Source: Cyclobacteriaceae bacterium (GTDB lineage: Bacteria > Bacteroidota > Bacteroidia > Cytophagales > Cyclobacteriaceae). From it: a stretch of 64,000 bases of DNA. The stretch is from contig JAIBBC010000001.1 in the NCBI GenBank assembly GCA_019694875.1, positions 1 to 64,000 of the forward strand. Direction: 5' to 3'. A model generated the notes under the pieces. The model was not told where the DNA came from, searched no databases, and saw only the letters and a list, made by a program, of their open reading frames with translations. A program made the position numbers and the translations under genes. Shown in pieces: positions 17,614-27,003 of this stretch. How positions within the stretch are numbered: position 1 is the stretch's first letter; each line of letters opens with the position of its first letter.

Positions 17614-18102
17614 ATGATTGACCTAGTAAAAATCATCCGCTATCAACAGTGGGCAAACCGTAAAACAGCTGACGGCTTAAAAACTCTTCCCGCAGATGCT
17701 GCTGATAAGGAATTTGGCGGTAGCTTTTCTTCGCTCCGCCTGACGGTGCTGCACATGCTGCAGGCCGACTACCGGTGGCTGCACCGACTGAACGGTGTTC
17801 CAATTGTCGACATTCCATCGGAATGGGAAAATGAAAAATTCGCTTCTCTTATTAACCTGTGGCTTGACGTTCAGGACCAGCTGGTTTCGCGTGTCCGCGA
17901 GCTTGTACCTCAGGGTAATCCGATGGTTAAATTTACTACGGCAAAAGGCGACACATATCAGCTCCCGCTGGAAGAAGTGATTACGCACGTGGTTAATCAT
18001 TCCACGTATCACCGCGGCCAGGTTGCGAACATGATGCGGATGGCCGGAGCGAAACCGGAAGGCACCGATTACTTTCTGTTTGTTGTAAGCGAAGGTAAAT
18101 AA
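17614..18102 (+). CDS. DinB family metal-binding four-helix protein
   Basis: The 162-residue protein starts at ATG 17614 (MIDLVKIIRYQQWANRK). DinB landmarks are the early YQQWANRKT helix, LHMLQADYRWL with the first metal-ligand His, and VVNHSTYHRGQVANMMR with the paired His residues of the site. Members bind a divalent metal, and some are thiol transferases. The substrate cannot be read from the sequence. Confidence 0.85.
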   Translation: MIDLVKIIRYQQWANRKTADGLKTLPADAADKEFGGSFSSLRLTVLHMLQADYRWLHRLNGVPIVDIPSEWENEKFASLINLWLDVQDQLVSRVRELVPQGNPMVKFTTAKGDTYQLPLEEVITHVVNHSTYHRGQVANMMRMAGAKPEGTDYFLFVVSEGK

Positions 18103-18131
18103 TCAACTTACTAATCTATTAATTGACCCCC

Positions 18132-18482
18132 ATGTCAGACTCAACTCAATGCCCCCAGTGCAAATCGCCTTACGGATATCCTACCGGTACATCGATGATG
18201 TGCCCGGAATGCGGCCATGAATGGAACCCCGCGGAAGTTTCAGAAACAGAAACTGCTGAAACCGATTCATCGGTTGTGAAGGATGCCAACGGAAACATCT
18301 TACAGGATGGCGATACGGTGGTACTTATTAAGGACCTTCCCGTGAAGGGCGCTCCGAAACCAATCAAGGCCGGAACAAAGGTTAAGAACATCAAACTCAC
18401 CGATGGCGATCATAACATCGACTGCAAAATTGATGGCTTTGGTGCCATGGCGCTGAAGTCGATTTATGTGCGGAAAGGTTGA
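18132..18482 (+). CDS. yjdM: PhnA/YjdM-type zinc ribbon protein
   Basis: The 116-residue protein starts at ATG 18132. An N-terminal zinc ribbon has ligands C7-x2-C10 and C24-x2-C27. The PhnA C-terminal domain has [20 protein letters not shown] and [16 protein letters not shown] text ending in LKSIYVRKG. Despite its historical name there is no phosphonate operon here. It lies 29 bp after the DinB gene and may be co-transcribed. Cellular role is unclear. Confidence 0.88.
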   Translation: MSDSTQCPQCKSPYGYPTGTSMMCPECGHEWNPAEVSETETAETDSSVVKDANGNILQDGDTVVLIKDLPVKGAPKPIKAGTKVKNIKLTDGDHNIDCKIDGFGAMALKSIYVRKG

Positions 18483-18489
18483 TCCCTTG

Positions 18490-18560
18490 TAGCCGTTAAC
18501 GGTTAATCGTTAATCGTTAATGGTTAATAGTTAATCGTTAATAGTTAACCAGGGTGTGCT
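18490..18560. repeat. AT-rich low-complexity repeat (TTAATCG family)
   Basis: Several short units GGTTAATCG, GTTAATCGTTAAT and GTTAATAG are strung together after the PhnA-type gene, followed by a CCCGCG/CGCGGG palindrome near 18576. The same family fills the gaps at 26.4-26.7 and 28.0-28.2 kb. I see no gene or promoter in it. Confidence 0.7.
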
Positions 18561-18620
18561 ACGGGGGATGCTTGTCCCGCGTACGCGGGATTGGCACGAC
18601 AGTTAATCAATGATGTGGGT

Positions 18621-19580
18621 TTAACTCAGTTGCCTGTAATCAGGCCATATCAACATAATCATAAACACGGTTAAGCCGATAGCGATTGACCCGAATATCC
18701 AGGCAAGCTTGTTGCCATTGCGGGCATCATACGGCTTGGTTACAGGTTCAAGAATGATGCAATCCTCGCCAGCCGCAGGTACACTTTGCCTGACGGCCTC
18801 CCTGTACCGATCAAGTTTGTCTGACAACGGAACGCGCTCCATGTGATCAACTTTCGTATACTGATATCCCAACATATCATACTCACAACGCCTGCGAAAT
18901 GATTGATACTCGTTCTCCTGTTGGTGAGGATTAAGGTCATTGTATATCTCTTTTTGAAAATGTACCCCGTACCATATTTTAGGTATTTGCTCCTTAGCGA
19001 ATTCATCTACCATTGGACATACAAAATATAAATCCATCATGAGCTTTTCGTTGCGTTTTCCATATTCGCGCAACTCCGCAGTGGAACCCTGCACCTCCGT
19101 GTTCACGGTGAAACTTTCGATGCGATAATAACGCGCGGGTGGCATGGCTTCAATGTCTCCCACCCGCTTTACTTCCATAAGCGCTCCGGTTGCTGTAGTG
19201 AGGTACTGCTGCGACATCATCGTGGCGATCATAATTGTAGCGCCTGCAGTGACCAGGAAGGCGGACCTCCGCCTGTCTTCAAATATATCAAATGTAAGAA
19301 CACGAAGCCTTGGGCGAAGCCAGATCATGACCGGAATCCAAGGCGCGAAGAACGGGATCCCCTTGTGCCAGACTTCTTCTTTTGATTGTAACACATGAAA
19401 GCCGATGTCGAGCAGGAAGCGCAGCAATACAAAAAAGATTAGTGTTCCGAACGTAATGGCGAGAAGCGTTGGAAGAATATGCGCCAGTTTTTTGGAGTAG
19501 TTATCCACCGGATCAGCAAAAGATTTCTTTAAAACTACCACCCGCAGGTCAAAAGCCCTAACACGAATTTTAGCAGCCAA
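18621..19580 (-). CDS. Membrane protein of unknown function
   Basis: The 319-residue protein has hydrophobic segments near residues 38-62, 80-90, 108-125 and 290-312. A soluble charged region of about 150 residues (140-285) with several Cys and Tyr residues lies between them. I do not recognise the family. It is transcribed convergently to the PhnA-type gene and alone. Confidence 0.6.
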   Translation of the reverse strand: MAAKIRVRAFDLRVVVLKKSFADPVDNYSKKLAHILPTLLAITFGTLIFFVLLRFLLDIGFHVLQSKEEVWHKGIPFFAPWIPVMIWLRPRLRVLTFDIFEDRRRSAFLVTAGATIMIATMMSQQYLTTATGALMEVKRVGDIEAMPPARYYRIESFTVNTEVQGSTAELREYGKRNEKLMMDLYFVCPMVDEFAKEQIPKIWYGVHFQKEIYNDLNPHQQENEYQSFRRRCEYDMLGYQYTKVDHMERVPLSDKLDRYREAVRQSVPAAGEDCIILEPVTKPYDARNGNKLAWIFGSIAIGLTVFMIMLIWPDYRQLS

Positions 19581-19704
19581 AAAATTTATGCTGTTGTTAT
19601 GAAATTATCCGGGCGGGGGCATCTATCTGTTATACCGAAACTTAAACTTTAACGCATGTGACTTTTCGGCCGCACGCGCATTTGTACAATAATCTGCAAC
19701 GGTT

Positions 19705-21156
19705 ATGAAACGTTTGATTTACCTCCTTCTCCTGACGTCATCGGCCTACGCCCAACGAACTGAATTTACGGTTCACGAAAACGGTCTCATCTACAACCCT
19801 GAAACGATGAATCGCCTCGGGTCTATCGTTGACTCACTGAACATTCGTTTCAGGAGCTGTGATCTTTCGCATCCTTATTATTCATTTCCGCAGGGTCCGG
19901 CAACATGGGTTGAGGTGCCCGGCAAGCAGGCACGAAAATTAATTGAGTCAGGCGTTACACTGGCGAAGTTCACGGAGGTCTATCCGAAGGCCGTCAAACG
20001 CGAGCATGTGTGGGTAACCAAAAGCTATTTCAAAAACTACCGCGATGAAGAATTGATTCAGTACTCAGCTCTTCCTGAAGGTTATAATTCCGAACCCGAG
20101 ATCAACCTCAAGCGAAAAAGATCGAATGATAAAACTTCGGGCTGGATTCTGAATGAAGAAGGCACTGAAGCTTTCTGGCTTGATTCGCTTAGATCAACAC
20201 GGCTCCCGCTTGCCTATGCAAGGCTGGTTCAGTATGTGGATTGTATGATTGATACAAACGCCAGCATTTATTTTCCGAAAGCGGAAGGAAAGGTGTATGG
20301 CCGGATAGCGGCAGATTCAAAAGCAGCAGCGTTTGTGAAACTGGCAGAGGCCTACCCCGGCAAACCTGCTTTTCCCAGGGATGACGAAAACGGTAAGACT
20401 AATTTTGATTCGCTCTACGTGCTTTACGCTGATGCATTTAACAACTGGGACAGCCTGCGTATGACTGCGCTGGATGAGAAAATGAAAACCAGTTCTTATC
20501 ATCAAAGGATGTTTGCTGATGCTGTTGAAGAAAGCCTGGAGGAAAATAATTCCGATGGTGTTTTTGAATCGTATGTAGTGCGATACGGCTCGAAGGAAGA
20601 CGCCCTCAGGCTTATGCGCGGTCGCAAAGTGATTGGCGGCTGCAGTCAGGATATGAGTCCGCGGTATCACGCCATGAACATCTGCCAGCTCGCAGCACAA
20701 ACCGCGCAGTGGGATATATTTCTGCGGTCGCACCTCGACATTATGAACGACCGGTTTCGGCGTATGAGTGACGGCAGCTATGCACAGGCCGGACGAAAAA
20801 CATATCTGAAAGAATTGGAAGAACTTCATATTCCTGCTGTGGATCTGCTGCTGGGAACAACTCTGCGGGTTAGCAACGTAAATGAAAATCATTACTGGGG
20901 TGCCATCAACCGCACAGGCCGTTCGCTGGCAGACGCGAACGATAAAGACGAATTGGAAAACTGTATGATTACCATGATGCAGGATAATAATCTTGATCTG
21001 TACAACCGGTTGCTTATCGCTTTTCTCTGCGACAACTATGCCTATAACCTGGAAGATAAAACCCGCAGGGACGCTGTTGCTCAACGACTGGAGAATGTGA
21101 TAAAAACAATGCCTGCTGAGATTCAGGATGTGTGGAAGATTAATAAAAGACGTTAG
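19705..21156 (+). CDS. Exported protein of unknown function
   Basis: The 483-residue protein has a short signal peptide (MKRLIYLLLLTSSAYAQ). The rest is soluble and helical, with no domain or catalytic motif I can name. Phrases such as GGCSQDMSPRYHAMNICQLAAQ and FLRSHLDIMNDRF look like a helical-repeat enzyme scaffold. It is a single gene between divergent and convergent neighbours. Confidence 0.65.
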   Translation: MKRLIYLLLLTSSAYAQRTEFTVHENGLIYNPETMNRLGSIVDSLNIRFRSCDLSHPYYSFPQGPATWVEVPGKQARKLIESGVTLAKFTEVYPKAVKREHVWVTKSYFKNYRDEELIQYSALPEGYNSEPEINLKRKRSNDKTSGWILNEEGTEAFWLDSLRSTRLPLAYARLVQYVDCMIDTNASIYFPKAEGKVYGRIAADSKAAAFVKLAEAYPGKPAFPRDDENGKTNFDSLYVLYADAFNNWDSLRMTALDEKMKTSSYHQRMFADAVEESLEENNSDGVFESYVVRYGSKEDALRLMRGRKVIGGCSQDMSPRYHAMNICQLAAQTAQWDIFLRSHLDIMNDRFRRMSDGSYAQAGRKTYLKELEELHIPAVDLLLGTTLRVSNVNENHYWGAINRTGRSLADANDKDELENCMITMMQDNNLDLYNRLLIAFLCDNYAYNLEDKTRRDAVAQRLENVIKTMPAEIQDVWKINKRR

Positions 21157-21238
21157 GAGCGCAATACCTCGGCTCCGGTAGTCAGCATTTGGTAGTTAGT
21201 AGGGATTGGGGATTAGGCATTAGGCTCAACTTCTGTCA

Positions 21239-21961
21239 TCACAACTCCCAGCGCGAAAGCCATTGTAAAATCATTGAAAAGAGCGGTAGTATCATCAACC
21301 AACCCCACCGCTTAACGCGCTGCTCTACGTTGCGGCTGATGTAAATCGTTACGATCGACCAGCCCATGATCGCTACGAAGATCAACAGGGCCATACCGGA
21401 AATCCAGATACTGTCGGACGCAAGGGTTACATACACCGCGGCAAGCAACACGAATATCAGCAGCATGATTAGTTTCTGCCACCAGGGAGCCTTATAGGTT
21501 TCAATGGGTGCCATGGCCGACAGCAATCGCTCAAGTTCTTCCGGCCGTTCGATGCCCGAGAACACAACAATGGCATTCATGTTACTCTTTCCCGTAATGG
21601 TGATGACTCCCGCTTCGGTTTTACGGATGCGGGTGATTTCATTTCGGGCGATAAAAATAGACGGCAGACCTTCCCGCTCGCGGGTTACTCCTTCGGGTGT
21701 GACGGTTAGCCGGAACGTATAAAAAGCAGACTCCTGTTTTTTGATTGCGCGATATGTGGAGAAAATTATTATTCCCGGCAGGATTAAGTAAATGATCCAT
21801 AGACCTGGTTCTACACCCTGGGTGAGCCATACCATAATAAACACAACAAGTACCAGAACAATACCCGTGGATACCATCAGCTTGTTCCTGAGTTGCAAAA
21901 AACTGCCGGGCTTCAGCCGGAATTCGTTTTCGTTTTGTACCTGAAAATCTTTGTCGAGCAT
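21239..21961 (-). CDS. Membrane protein with PH-like domain, unknown function
   Basis: The 240-residue protein has helix pairs at about 28-70 and 165-205, plus a short C-terminal one. Between them is a beta-rich region (FRLTVTPEGVTREREGLPSI, then VITITGKSNMNAIVVFSGIE) that reads like a bacterial PH-like domain. It resembles in design the protein at 14257-14943. It lies 36 bp after the 59-residue gene of the radical SAM operon and could be its last member. Confidence 0.6.
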   Translation of the reverse strand: MLDKDFQVQNENEFRLKPGSFLQLRNKLMVSTGIVLVLVVFIMVWLTQGVEPGLWIIYLILPGIIIFSTYRAIKKQESAFYTFRLTVTPEGVTREREGLPSIFIARNEITRIRKTEAGVITITGKSNMNAIVVFSGIERPEELERLLSAMAPIETYKAPWWQKLIMLLIFVLLAAVYVTLASDSIWISGMALLIFVAIMGWSIVTIYISRNVEQRVKRWGWLMILPLFSMILQWLSRWEL

Positions 21962-21997
21962 AGGGATTTAAATCAACAGTTATATTACAATGCGTAA

Positions 21998-22177
21998 TCA
22001 ACTCATGATGCCAAAACATATACCGCCTGCAACCAGCAGGTAGACTCCGGCCAATATCAAAAATATTTTCGCACGGTTGGGTTTCTTTTTGTTTAGCGCA
22101 AGGCCTGCGATGAGGAATGCGATCGGTGGCCCGAGTGTGATCGCCAGAAAAAAACCAATGATTAATTCGAGTTCCAT
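21998..22177 (-). CDS. 59-residue two-helix membrane peptide coupled to the radical SAM gene
   Basis: Reading the minus strand gives MELELIIGFFLAITLGPPIA, a KKKPNR turn, then a second helix ending GGICFGIMS. Its ATG overlaps the TAA of the radical SAM gene as TAATG, so it is translationally coupled. The composition (helix, basic loop, helix) is that of a real small membrane protein. Function is unknown. Confidence 0.6.
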   Translation of the reverse strand: MELELIIGFFLAITLGPPIAFLIAGLALNKKKPNRAKIFLILAGVYLLVAGGICFGIMS

Positions 22178-23568
22178 TATCTGCTTTGTTGAAGTTCCTG
22201 TAAATATACTTTTTTCGTATCGCGGTAAAGCAGGTTCATCGTTTCAAACGGAATGATCCGGCAATCCTTGTCTACAATATGAACGCAGGATTTCTTGATC
22301 GCCCGGACATCAAAATTATGGGCATCGATAAACTGCATGATGATGATCCGAAACAGGTTATCGTACCCGAGGGAGGGTGCGCTTACCTGTGGCAGGCAAC
22401 ACAGCAGCGATTGCAAGTGTTCCGTTGCGCCTTCCACCGAATTGCCCGTACTGAACAAACTCACCATGCGGCTGTGCAAGGCTTCGTCCTGTTCGTATAC
22501 GATGGTATTCCTGCTGTTGTCGAGCAACTCTGCCGGGTTGATGTAGCGCGTTAACGGAACTGCGTCAGAACCAAGTTTCAATGCATAGCCCATCACCAGC
22601 GAATCCGGGTTGCACGGAACGGGTATCAAATCATCGCTGTTGAACAAGCTGGATTGCTCCAGTATTTTTCGTCTGACTTCCGTTAACGTGATCCGGTCGG
22701 TTTCGGTATTAAAATTTTCCAGCCGACCTGCCTGCTGTGTGGGCTGAAACGTAACGCCCCGCACGCAACGCTGCTGTAACGCGAATTCAATAACTTCCCC
22801 CAGCGTGTCATCGTTCAGGTTTTTTTGAACTGTAACTACCAGCGTGGCAGAGAGATTTAATTCGTTTAAATGCTTAAGTGCTTTTTGCCGGATTGATGTA
22901 AGGTTTGCTCCGCGGAGTGATTCCAGCACTTCGGCTTTCAGCGAATCGAATTGAAGATAAATTTCAAACCCGGGCGCGTATGTGGCTAACCGTTTGGCAA
23001 ACTCGAAGTCGGTGGCAATGGCAATACCGTTGGTGTTCACCATCAGGTGTTTGATGGGCAACGTTTTGGCGTAATCCAGGATTTCAAAAAACTGCGGATG
23101 AATCGTGGGTTCTCCCCCGCTGATCTGCACCACATCGGGTTCGCGTTCATTCTCTACGACAGCATCCAGCATGTTCTTCACTTCCTCCAGCGTGCGATGA
23201 CTGCCAAACGAAGGTGACGACCCCGCATAACAGGTGGGGCAACTGAGGTTGCAACGGTCGGTAATTTCAACTACCGTGAGGCACGAGTGCTGCTCATGAT
23301 CGGCACACAAGCCGCAATCGTACGGACATCCGTAATGCGTATTTGTATTGAACTTGTAGGGCGTTTCGGAAGGCTTGTTGTAGTTGCGGATGTTTTTATA
23401 ATAGGCAACGTCATCTGCGATCAGCACTTTGGAGTTGCCGTGTTCGGGACACCGCTTCAGCATGAACACGTTGTTGTTCTCGAATACAATTTTCGCGTCA
23501 ATGCGTCTCAGGCATACGGGGCACAGGCTGAGGGTGAAGTCGTAGTACGTATATTTTCTAGTGGGCAT
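22177..23568 (-). CDS. COG1964-type radical SAM enzyme (Tes/MJ0619 relative)
   Basis: The 463-residue protein has the unusual N-terminus of the COG1964 family: C16-x2-C19, then C40-P-E-H43, then CPYDCGLC (81-88) and C96. The radical SAM cluster is C106-x3-C110-x2-C113 (CNLSCPTC). ISGGEPTIHP is the GGEP motif. Archaeal members include MJ0619/Tes, which joins lipid chains or methylates pterin-related carbons, so chemistry at unactivated carbons is expected. The gene follows an Lgt paralog (11-bp overlap) and precedes a small membrane peptide, which suggests a lipid substrate. The real substrate is unknown. Confidence 0.85.
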   Translation of the reverse strand: MPTRKYTYYDFTLSLCPVCLRRIDAKIVFENNNVFMLKRCPEHGNSKVLIADDVAYYKNIRNYNKPSETPYKFNTNTHYGCPYDCGLCADHEQHSCLTVVEITDRCNLSCPTCYAGSSPSFGSHRTLEEVKNMLDAVVENEREPDVVQISGGEPTIHPQFFEILDYAKTLPIKHLMVNTNGIAIATDFEFAKRLATYAPGFEIYLQFDSLKAEVLESLRGANLTSIRQKALKHLNELNLSATLVVTVQKNLNDDTLGEVIEFALQQRCVRGVTFQPTQQAGRLENFNTETDRITLTEVRRKILEQSSLFNSDDLIPVPCNPDSLVMGYALKLGSDAVPLTRYINPAELLDNSRNTIVYEQDEALHSRMVSLFSTGNSVEGATEHLQSLLCCLPQVSAPSLGYDNLFRIIIMQFIDAHNFDVRAIKKSCVHIVDKDCRIIPFETMNLLYRDTKKVYLQELQQSR

Positions 23569-24304
23569 TTTTAAAGATATGAATAAAGAACCGTCTGTAA
23601 TACACCAGGCAAATCAGGCATAGCCATTGAATGGTGCTGAGGCCCAGCCAGAAGAATGAATTTGGTTTCAGAAATTCCAGGAAAAAGCGGAAGCTGAAAT
23701 ATACCGCCATAAATACTTGAAACAGTTGGCCGCTCTTCCAGGTGTTGCGGTAATAATAGTATCGCAAGGCAAAAAACAATGGGATGAGAAACACCAGTTC
23801 GTACAAGGCGAGCGGATGTCGCAACTGGCCATCGCCCAGGTTCATGCCCGTCCAGGATGTTGTTACGGACCCGTACGTGAATTCGGTTGTGCCGGAAAGA
23901 AAACATCCGATGCGGCCGATAAAAATTCCCACTACAATAGGCAGCGTGAAGAGATCGCCTGATGAATGTTGTTCGCCTACGATGCGTTTCGCGAGTTCCA
24001 CTCCGAGCAGTCCGCCAAATAAACCACCCATGATGGTTTTGGTATTGAGCAGCAATAATAAATCGTACCACGTGCTTACGCCATAGGGATTTTCAAGGTA
24101 TCCCACCAGGCGCGAGCCAACCCAAGCCCCCAGGGCTGCACCGAGAATAATCGACAGCCGGTTTGAATACGTAATTGGGTCGTTGCTGTGCTTTCGCAGA
24201 TAGACATAGTACCGGTATGCGATAAAAAAAGCTGCATACTCCAACACCAGGTGAACGTTAATGGATACATCTCCGACTTTTGGTTCGATGGGAATCGTGA
24301 TCAT
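23558..24304 (-). CDS. Prolipoprotein diacylglyceryl transferase paralog
   Basis: The 248-residue membrane protein starts at ATG 24304 (MITIPIEPKVGD). Lgt signatures are recognisable: GAWVGSRLVGYLENP, TIMGGLFGGLLG, GRIGCFLSG and LRHPLALYEL. The essential His of the canonical HGGLxG motif is Gly here (FGGLLG), and the Asn/Glu of the GRxxNFxNxE signature is also altered. It is therefore probably not the housekeeping Lgt. It may bind or transfer a related lipid substrate together with the radical SAM enzyme encoded next. About seven membrane helices are predicted. Confidence 0.75.
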   Translation of the reverse strand: MITIPIEPKVGDVSINVHLVLEYAAFFIAYRYYVYLRKHSNDPITYSNRLSIILGAALGAWVGSRLVGYLENPYGVSTWYDLLLLLNTKTIMGGLFGGLLGVELAKRIVGEQHSSGDLFTLPIVVGIFIGRIGCFLSGTTEFTYGSVTTSWTGMNLGDGQLRHPLALYELVFLIPLFFALRYYYYRNTWKSGQLFQVFMAVYFSFRFFLEFLKPNSFFWLGLSTIQWLCLICLVYYRRFFIHIFKNAH

Positions 24305-24482
24305 AGGTGGTAAAGCTCCATAGTAATTCACTTTCCAAAAAAATATTTCTTGTAACAATGATAAAGATCAGTAAACAAATAACAAAAATCATTTGCGCAC
24401 TGGCGTGCGATACGATCAAATTATAATTTGATGGTTATCATTTTAGCACAACAATCACTGTAGCACAAATCATTTTATAACT

Positions 24483-24974
24483 ATGGAACAATATGAAAAC
24501 GGATTTACATCGGACTCTATTGGTGATTGGGTAAAATCCAACAAAGAGCTTTTCGCATTGCTGACGAAAATTGAAAAGTCAACGTCCGATCCATACGAAC
24601 AGGCGGAGCAGATATTTAACAAAGTTTCAGAACTGTTTAATGTTCCAAAATATCCGGACGAGATCGAGTCTGGAGGTGACGATGATCCTTTATACGAAAC
24701 GTCTGTTTACGAACAAACGGCTTTACTCAAATACCTGGAACCGGAACCTGAGAAATTACCGGAGCACGTGCTGGGGGCGATTTACTTTATTGTTCATGGA
24801 ACGGAGGTTGACCCGGACTTTATCTACGAGAAGTATGAAACGGAAGGTGGTGAACCAGAATCTATTTCGGGGTTTGGTTATTCGCATGAGGGTGTGAAGG
24901 TTGAATTGGTCATTGTTACCAAAGATCAACATTGGACTACTCTCGGGTGCACGTATTTTACTTCCCTGAGGTAA
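24483..24974 (+). CDS. Acidic protein of unknown function
   Basis: The 163-residue soluble, strongly acidic protein has a helical N-terminal half and a C-terminal beta segment (GVKVELVIVTKDQHWTTLGC). No family is recognised. It is a single gene, divergent from the Lgt/radical SAM operon. Confidence 0.55.
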   Translation: MEQYENGFTSDSIGDWVKSNKELFALLTKIEKSTSDPYEQAEQIFNKVSELFNVPKYPDEIESGGDDDPLYETSVYEQTALLKYLEPEPEKLPEHVLGAIYFIVHGTEVDPDFIYEKYETEGGEPESISGFGYSHEGVKVELVIVTKDQHWTTLGCTYFTSLR

Positions 24975-24981
24975 GTTGTTT

Positions 24982-25018
24982 GCCGTCATTCCGAGGGCGA
25001 AGCCCGAAGGAATGCCGC
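24982..25018 (-). repeat. Copy of the intergenic TTCGGGC/GCCCGAA repeat
   Basis: This matches, in inverse orientation, the elements at 17051-17580 (CATTCCGAGGGCGAAGCCCG then AAGGAAT). It sits immediately after the gene ending at 24974. Confidence 0.8.
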
Positions 25019-25091
25019 GTTTAGGAACTGTTACTGATTGAGGTACGACCGAAGAATCTCCAACCAGTTACGCTAAAGGGGGATGCATCTC

Positions 25092-26354
25092 CTACTCCTC
25101 ATACTTCAGCAACATCTCTTTTACGCGCGGGTGGTTCATTAACGGGGCCATGTCGGCATCCTGTTTAATGGTGGCCACACCCAAATCGTTCGCCAGTGCT
25201 TTCTCAACCAGGTCGAGGCATTGGGTGGTGTCGCCTTTTATCAGGTATTCGTACGACAGGTTGAAATACGCCAGCGCACCTTTCGGATCGACCGCGAGTG
25301 CTTTGTGATAATACGCAATGGCCGAATCGGACTGGTTGTTGAATGAATAAAAGTATCCGAGATTGAGAAAGGCGGTGAACAGCAGATAATCAGGAGGGTT
25401 TTTTGGCAAACATGCGTATGACTTTTTTGCATACTCCAATGCTTTTTTGTAATCGCGTAATGCGAAATAATATCTCGCCCGCGATGTGTAGATGGGCGCC
25501 TGAGTGGAATCGAGGGCCAGTGCCTGTTTAAGTTTCGCATCGGCTGCTTCCAGTTTCCCGAGACTAACCAACGATCCGCCCCAGCGCGCATAAGCGAGTG
25601 CCTCCCGGGCGGGATCGTTTTTGTACTTCTCGAGCTGATACTTGGCCAGGCTGATGTTCTTTTCATATTCCAGTGTTATGTTACCGAAATACGAACCGAG
25701 CACGCGGTCGTTGGTGTACTTGAAGATTGTTTCGGAGGCGTTAGTCACCACGGCTTTCACGGGAATACCGATGTTGGCATTCAGGGGTGTTTCGGAACGC
25801 TCGGGGGTTTCGCGTCCTACTTTGATTACAAGCACTACGTTGTCGCCCTCGAGGGTGATGTCGGCCACGATTTTCTTTTTGCGGCTGACACCCAACGCAT
25901 CGCCAATGAGGTCTACCACTCCACGAACGGGTACACCGAGGCCTACCATGTCGACCGACACATCGTCTTCATCGCCGGTTACGCTGTAGCCTTCTGCCAT
26001 GGCTTGCATGCTTGTTCGGTTAATAATACGGGTGAGGTTTTCGGAAATCCTTTTGGCTACTACGGGCCCGGTGTAGCCGGCTTGCTCGAATGACGGGGGC
26101 ACATTGACCTGGGTAATCACGTAGCCGCTTTCGCTGAGTTCGCGCGTGATGAACACCATGGCGATGGCGATTAAAATGATCACGAAGGCTTTGGCCATGA
26201 TGGAGAAGGTGGCGGTTACGCGCTTCTCGAGCTTTACAATGCTGAACCGGGAGATACTTTTTTTCGCGGGTTTGGGCTTTGTTTCCGCAGCAACGGCTGA
26301 CTTCTCTTCGGCAATTTGTTCCGTTGCACCGGAGGCGGGGGTCTCGTGGGTCAT
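25092..26354 (-). CDS. Membrane-anchored TPR protein
   Basis: The 420-residue protein has a charged cytoplasmic N-terminus (~1-50) and one membrane helix (~52-75, MAKAFVIILIAIAMVFI). A mixed region reads like a periplasmic sensor, with a GYVITQVNVPPSFEQAGYTG start. From ~245 there are at least four TPR units (ALAYARWGGSLVSLGKLEAA, ALDSTQAPIYTSRARYYFAL and so on). It is probably a scaffold; partners are unknown. It is flanked by repeat-filled spacers on its upstream side. Confidence 0.75.
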   Translation of the reverse strand: MTHETPASGATEQIAEEKSAVAAETKPKPAKKSISRFSIVKLEKRVTATFSIMAKAFVIILIAIAMVFITRELSESGYVITQVNVPPSFEQAGYTGPVVAKRISENLTRIINRTSMQAMAEGYSVTGDEDDVSVDMVGLGVPVRGVVDLIGDALGVSRKKKIVADITLEGDNVVLVIKVGRETPERSETPLNANIGIPVKAVVTNASETIFKYTNDRVLGSYFGNITLEYEKNISLAKYQLEKYKNDPAREALAYARWGGSLVSLGKLEAADAKLKQALALDSTQAPIYTSRARYYFALRDYKKALEYAKKSYACLPKNPPDYLLFTAFLNLGYFYSFNNQSDSAIAYYHKALAVDPKGALAYFNLSYEYLIKGDTTQCLDLVEKALANDLGVATIKQDADMAPLMNHPRVKEMLLKYEE

Positions 26355-26399
26355 GGGGAAAAGTTTACCTAAGATAAGGAAATAGTCTTTAGTCGATAG

Positions 26400-26745
26400 T
26401 CTGCACGTATTTAAGAAGTACGATTGACGATTTACGAATTACGATTGCCTGATTTCGGATTTAGAATTTCGAATTGTCAATAGTCTGCATGTATTTAAGA
26501 AGTACGAATTACGATTAACGGATAACGATTAACGAATTTCGGATTTCAGATTTCGAATTGTCGATAGTGTATGGTCAATAGGAGAAGTCAGTTGGCAGTA
26601 AGCAAATCTGGCAATAGGCAATTTTGAAATGACTATAGTCGGGAGGAGTTACGAAGTACGATTGACGATTTACGAATTACGATTAACGGATAACGATTAC
26701 CTGATTTCGAATTTCAGATTTCGAATTGTCGAATTTCACCGCAAC
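26400..26745. repeat. AT-rich interspersed repeats (upstream block)
   Basis: The 649-bp gap 26355-27003 has no credible gene. Units such as ACGAATTACGATTAACG and GATTTCGGATTT/AATTTCGAATTGTC recur three times. A ~55-bp block beginning GTCAGTTGGCAGTAAGCAAA and ending near TCGGGAG lies at about 26588-26645, with further copies at about 27953-28015 and 28078-28135. These look like a family of degenerate dispersed repeats rather than regulatory sites. Confidence 0.7.
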
Positions 26746-26766
26746 AACGAGCTCACTCCTTCCCGG

Positions 26767-26890
26767 AACGCGCTAATTCTTTTTCAGGAAGCTCTAATTC
26801 TTTCCCGGGAAGCGCTAATTCTTTTTCAGGAAGCTCTAAGTCTTTTCCGGGAAGCGCTAAGTCTTTTCTATCCTGCTTTATTTCCTTCCC
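26767..26890 (+). repeat. 21-bp tandem repeat (about six units)
   Basis: Units of the type GCTCTAATTCTTTCCCGGGA + A alternate with GCGCTAATTCTTTTTCAGGA + A, six times. The period is exactly seven codons, and the frame 26629-26928 reads it as heptads (EALILFQ, EALSLFR). I treat it as a non-coding tandem repeat because that frame begins inside dispersed repeats, but a small heptad peptide cannot be excluded. Confidence 0.75.
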
Positions 26891-27003
26891 GGGCTTGGGT
26901 AATTCCCGATAAACCGGGTATAAAATGAAAATGGGGCAGTTACTTTCTCAAGCAACTTACCCCATTTCCCTACCGTGTGGTTTACGTTCCGGCCAGCTGT
27001 TCC

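Noticed and set aside
18490..18560. Iterons of a replication origin (TTAATCG repeats)
   Set aside because: Units are irregular, the same strings fill several other spacers, and no replication gene is near.
26629..26928. Heptad-repeat peptide (EALILFQ type)
   Set aside because: The frame starts in dispersed intergenic repeats and lacks a ribosome-binding context; recorded as a DNA tandem repeat instead.
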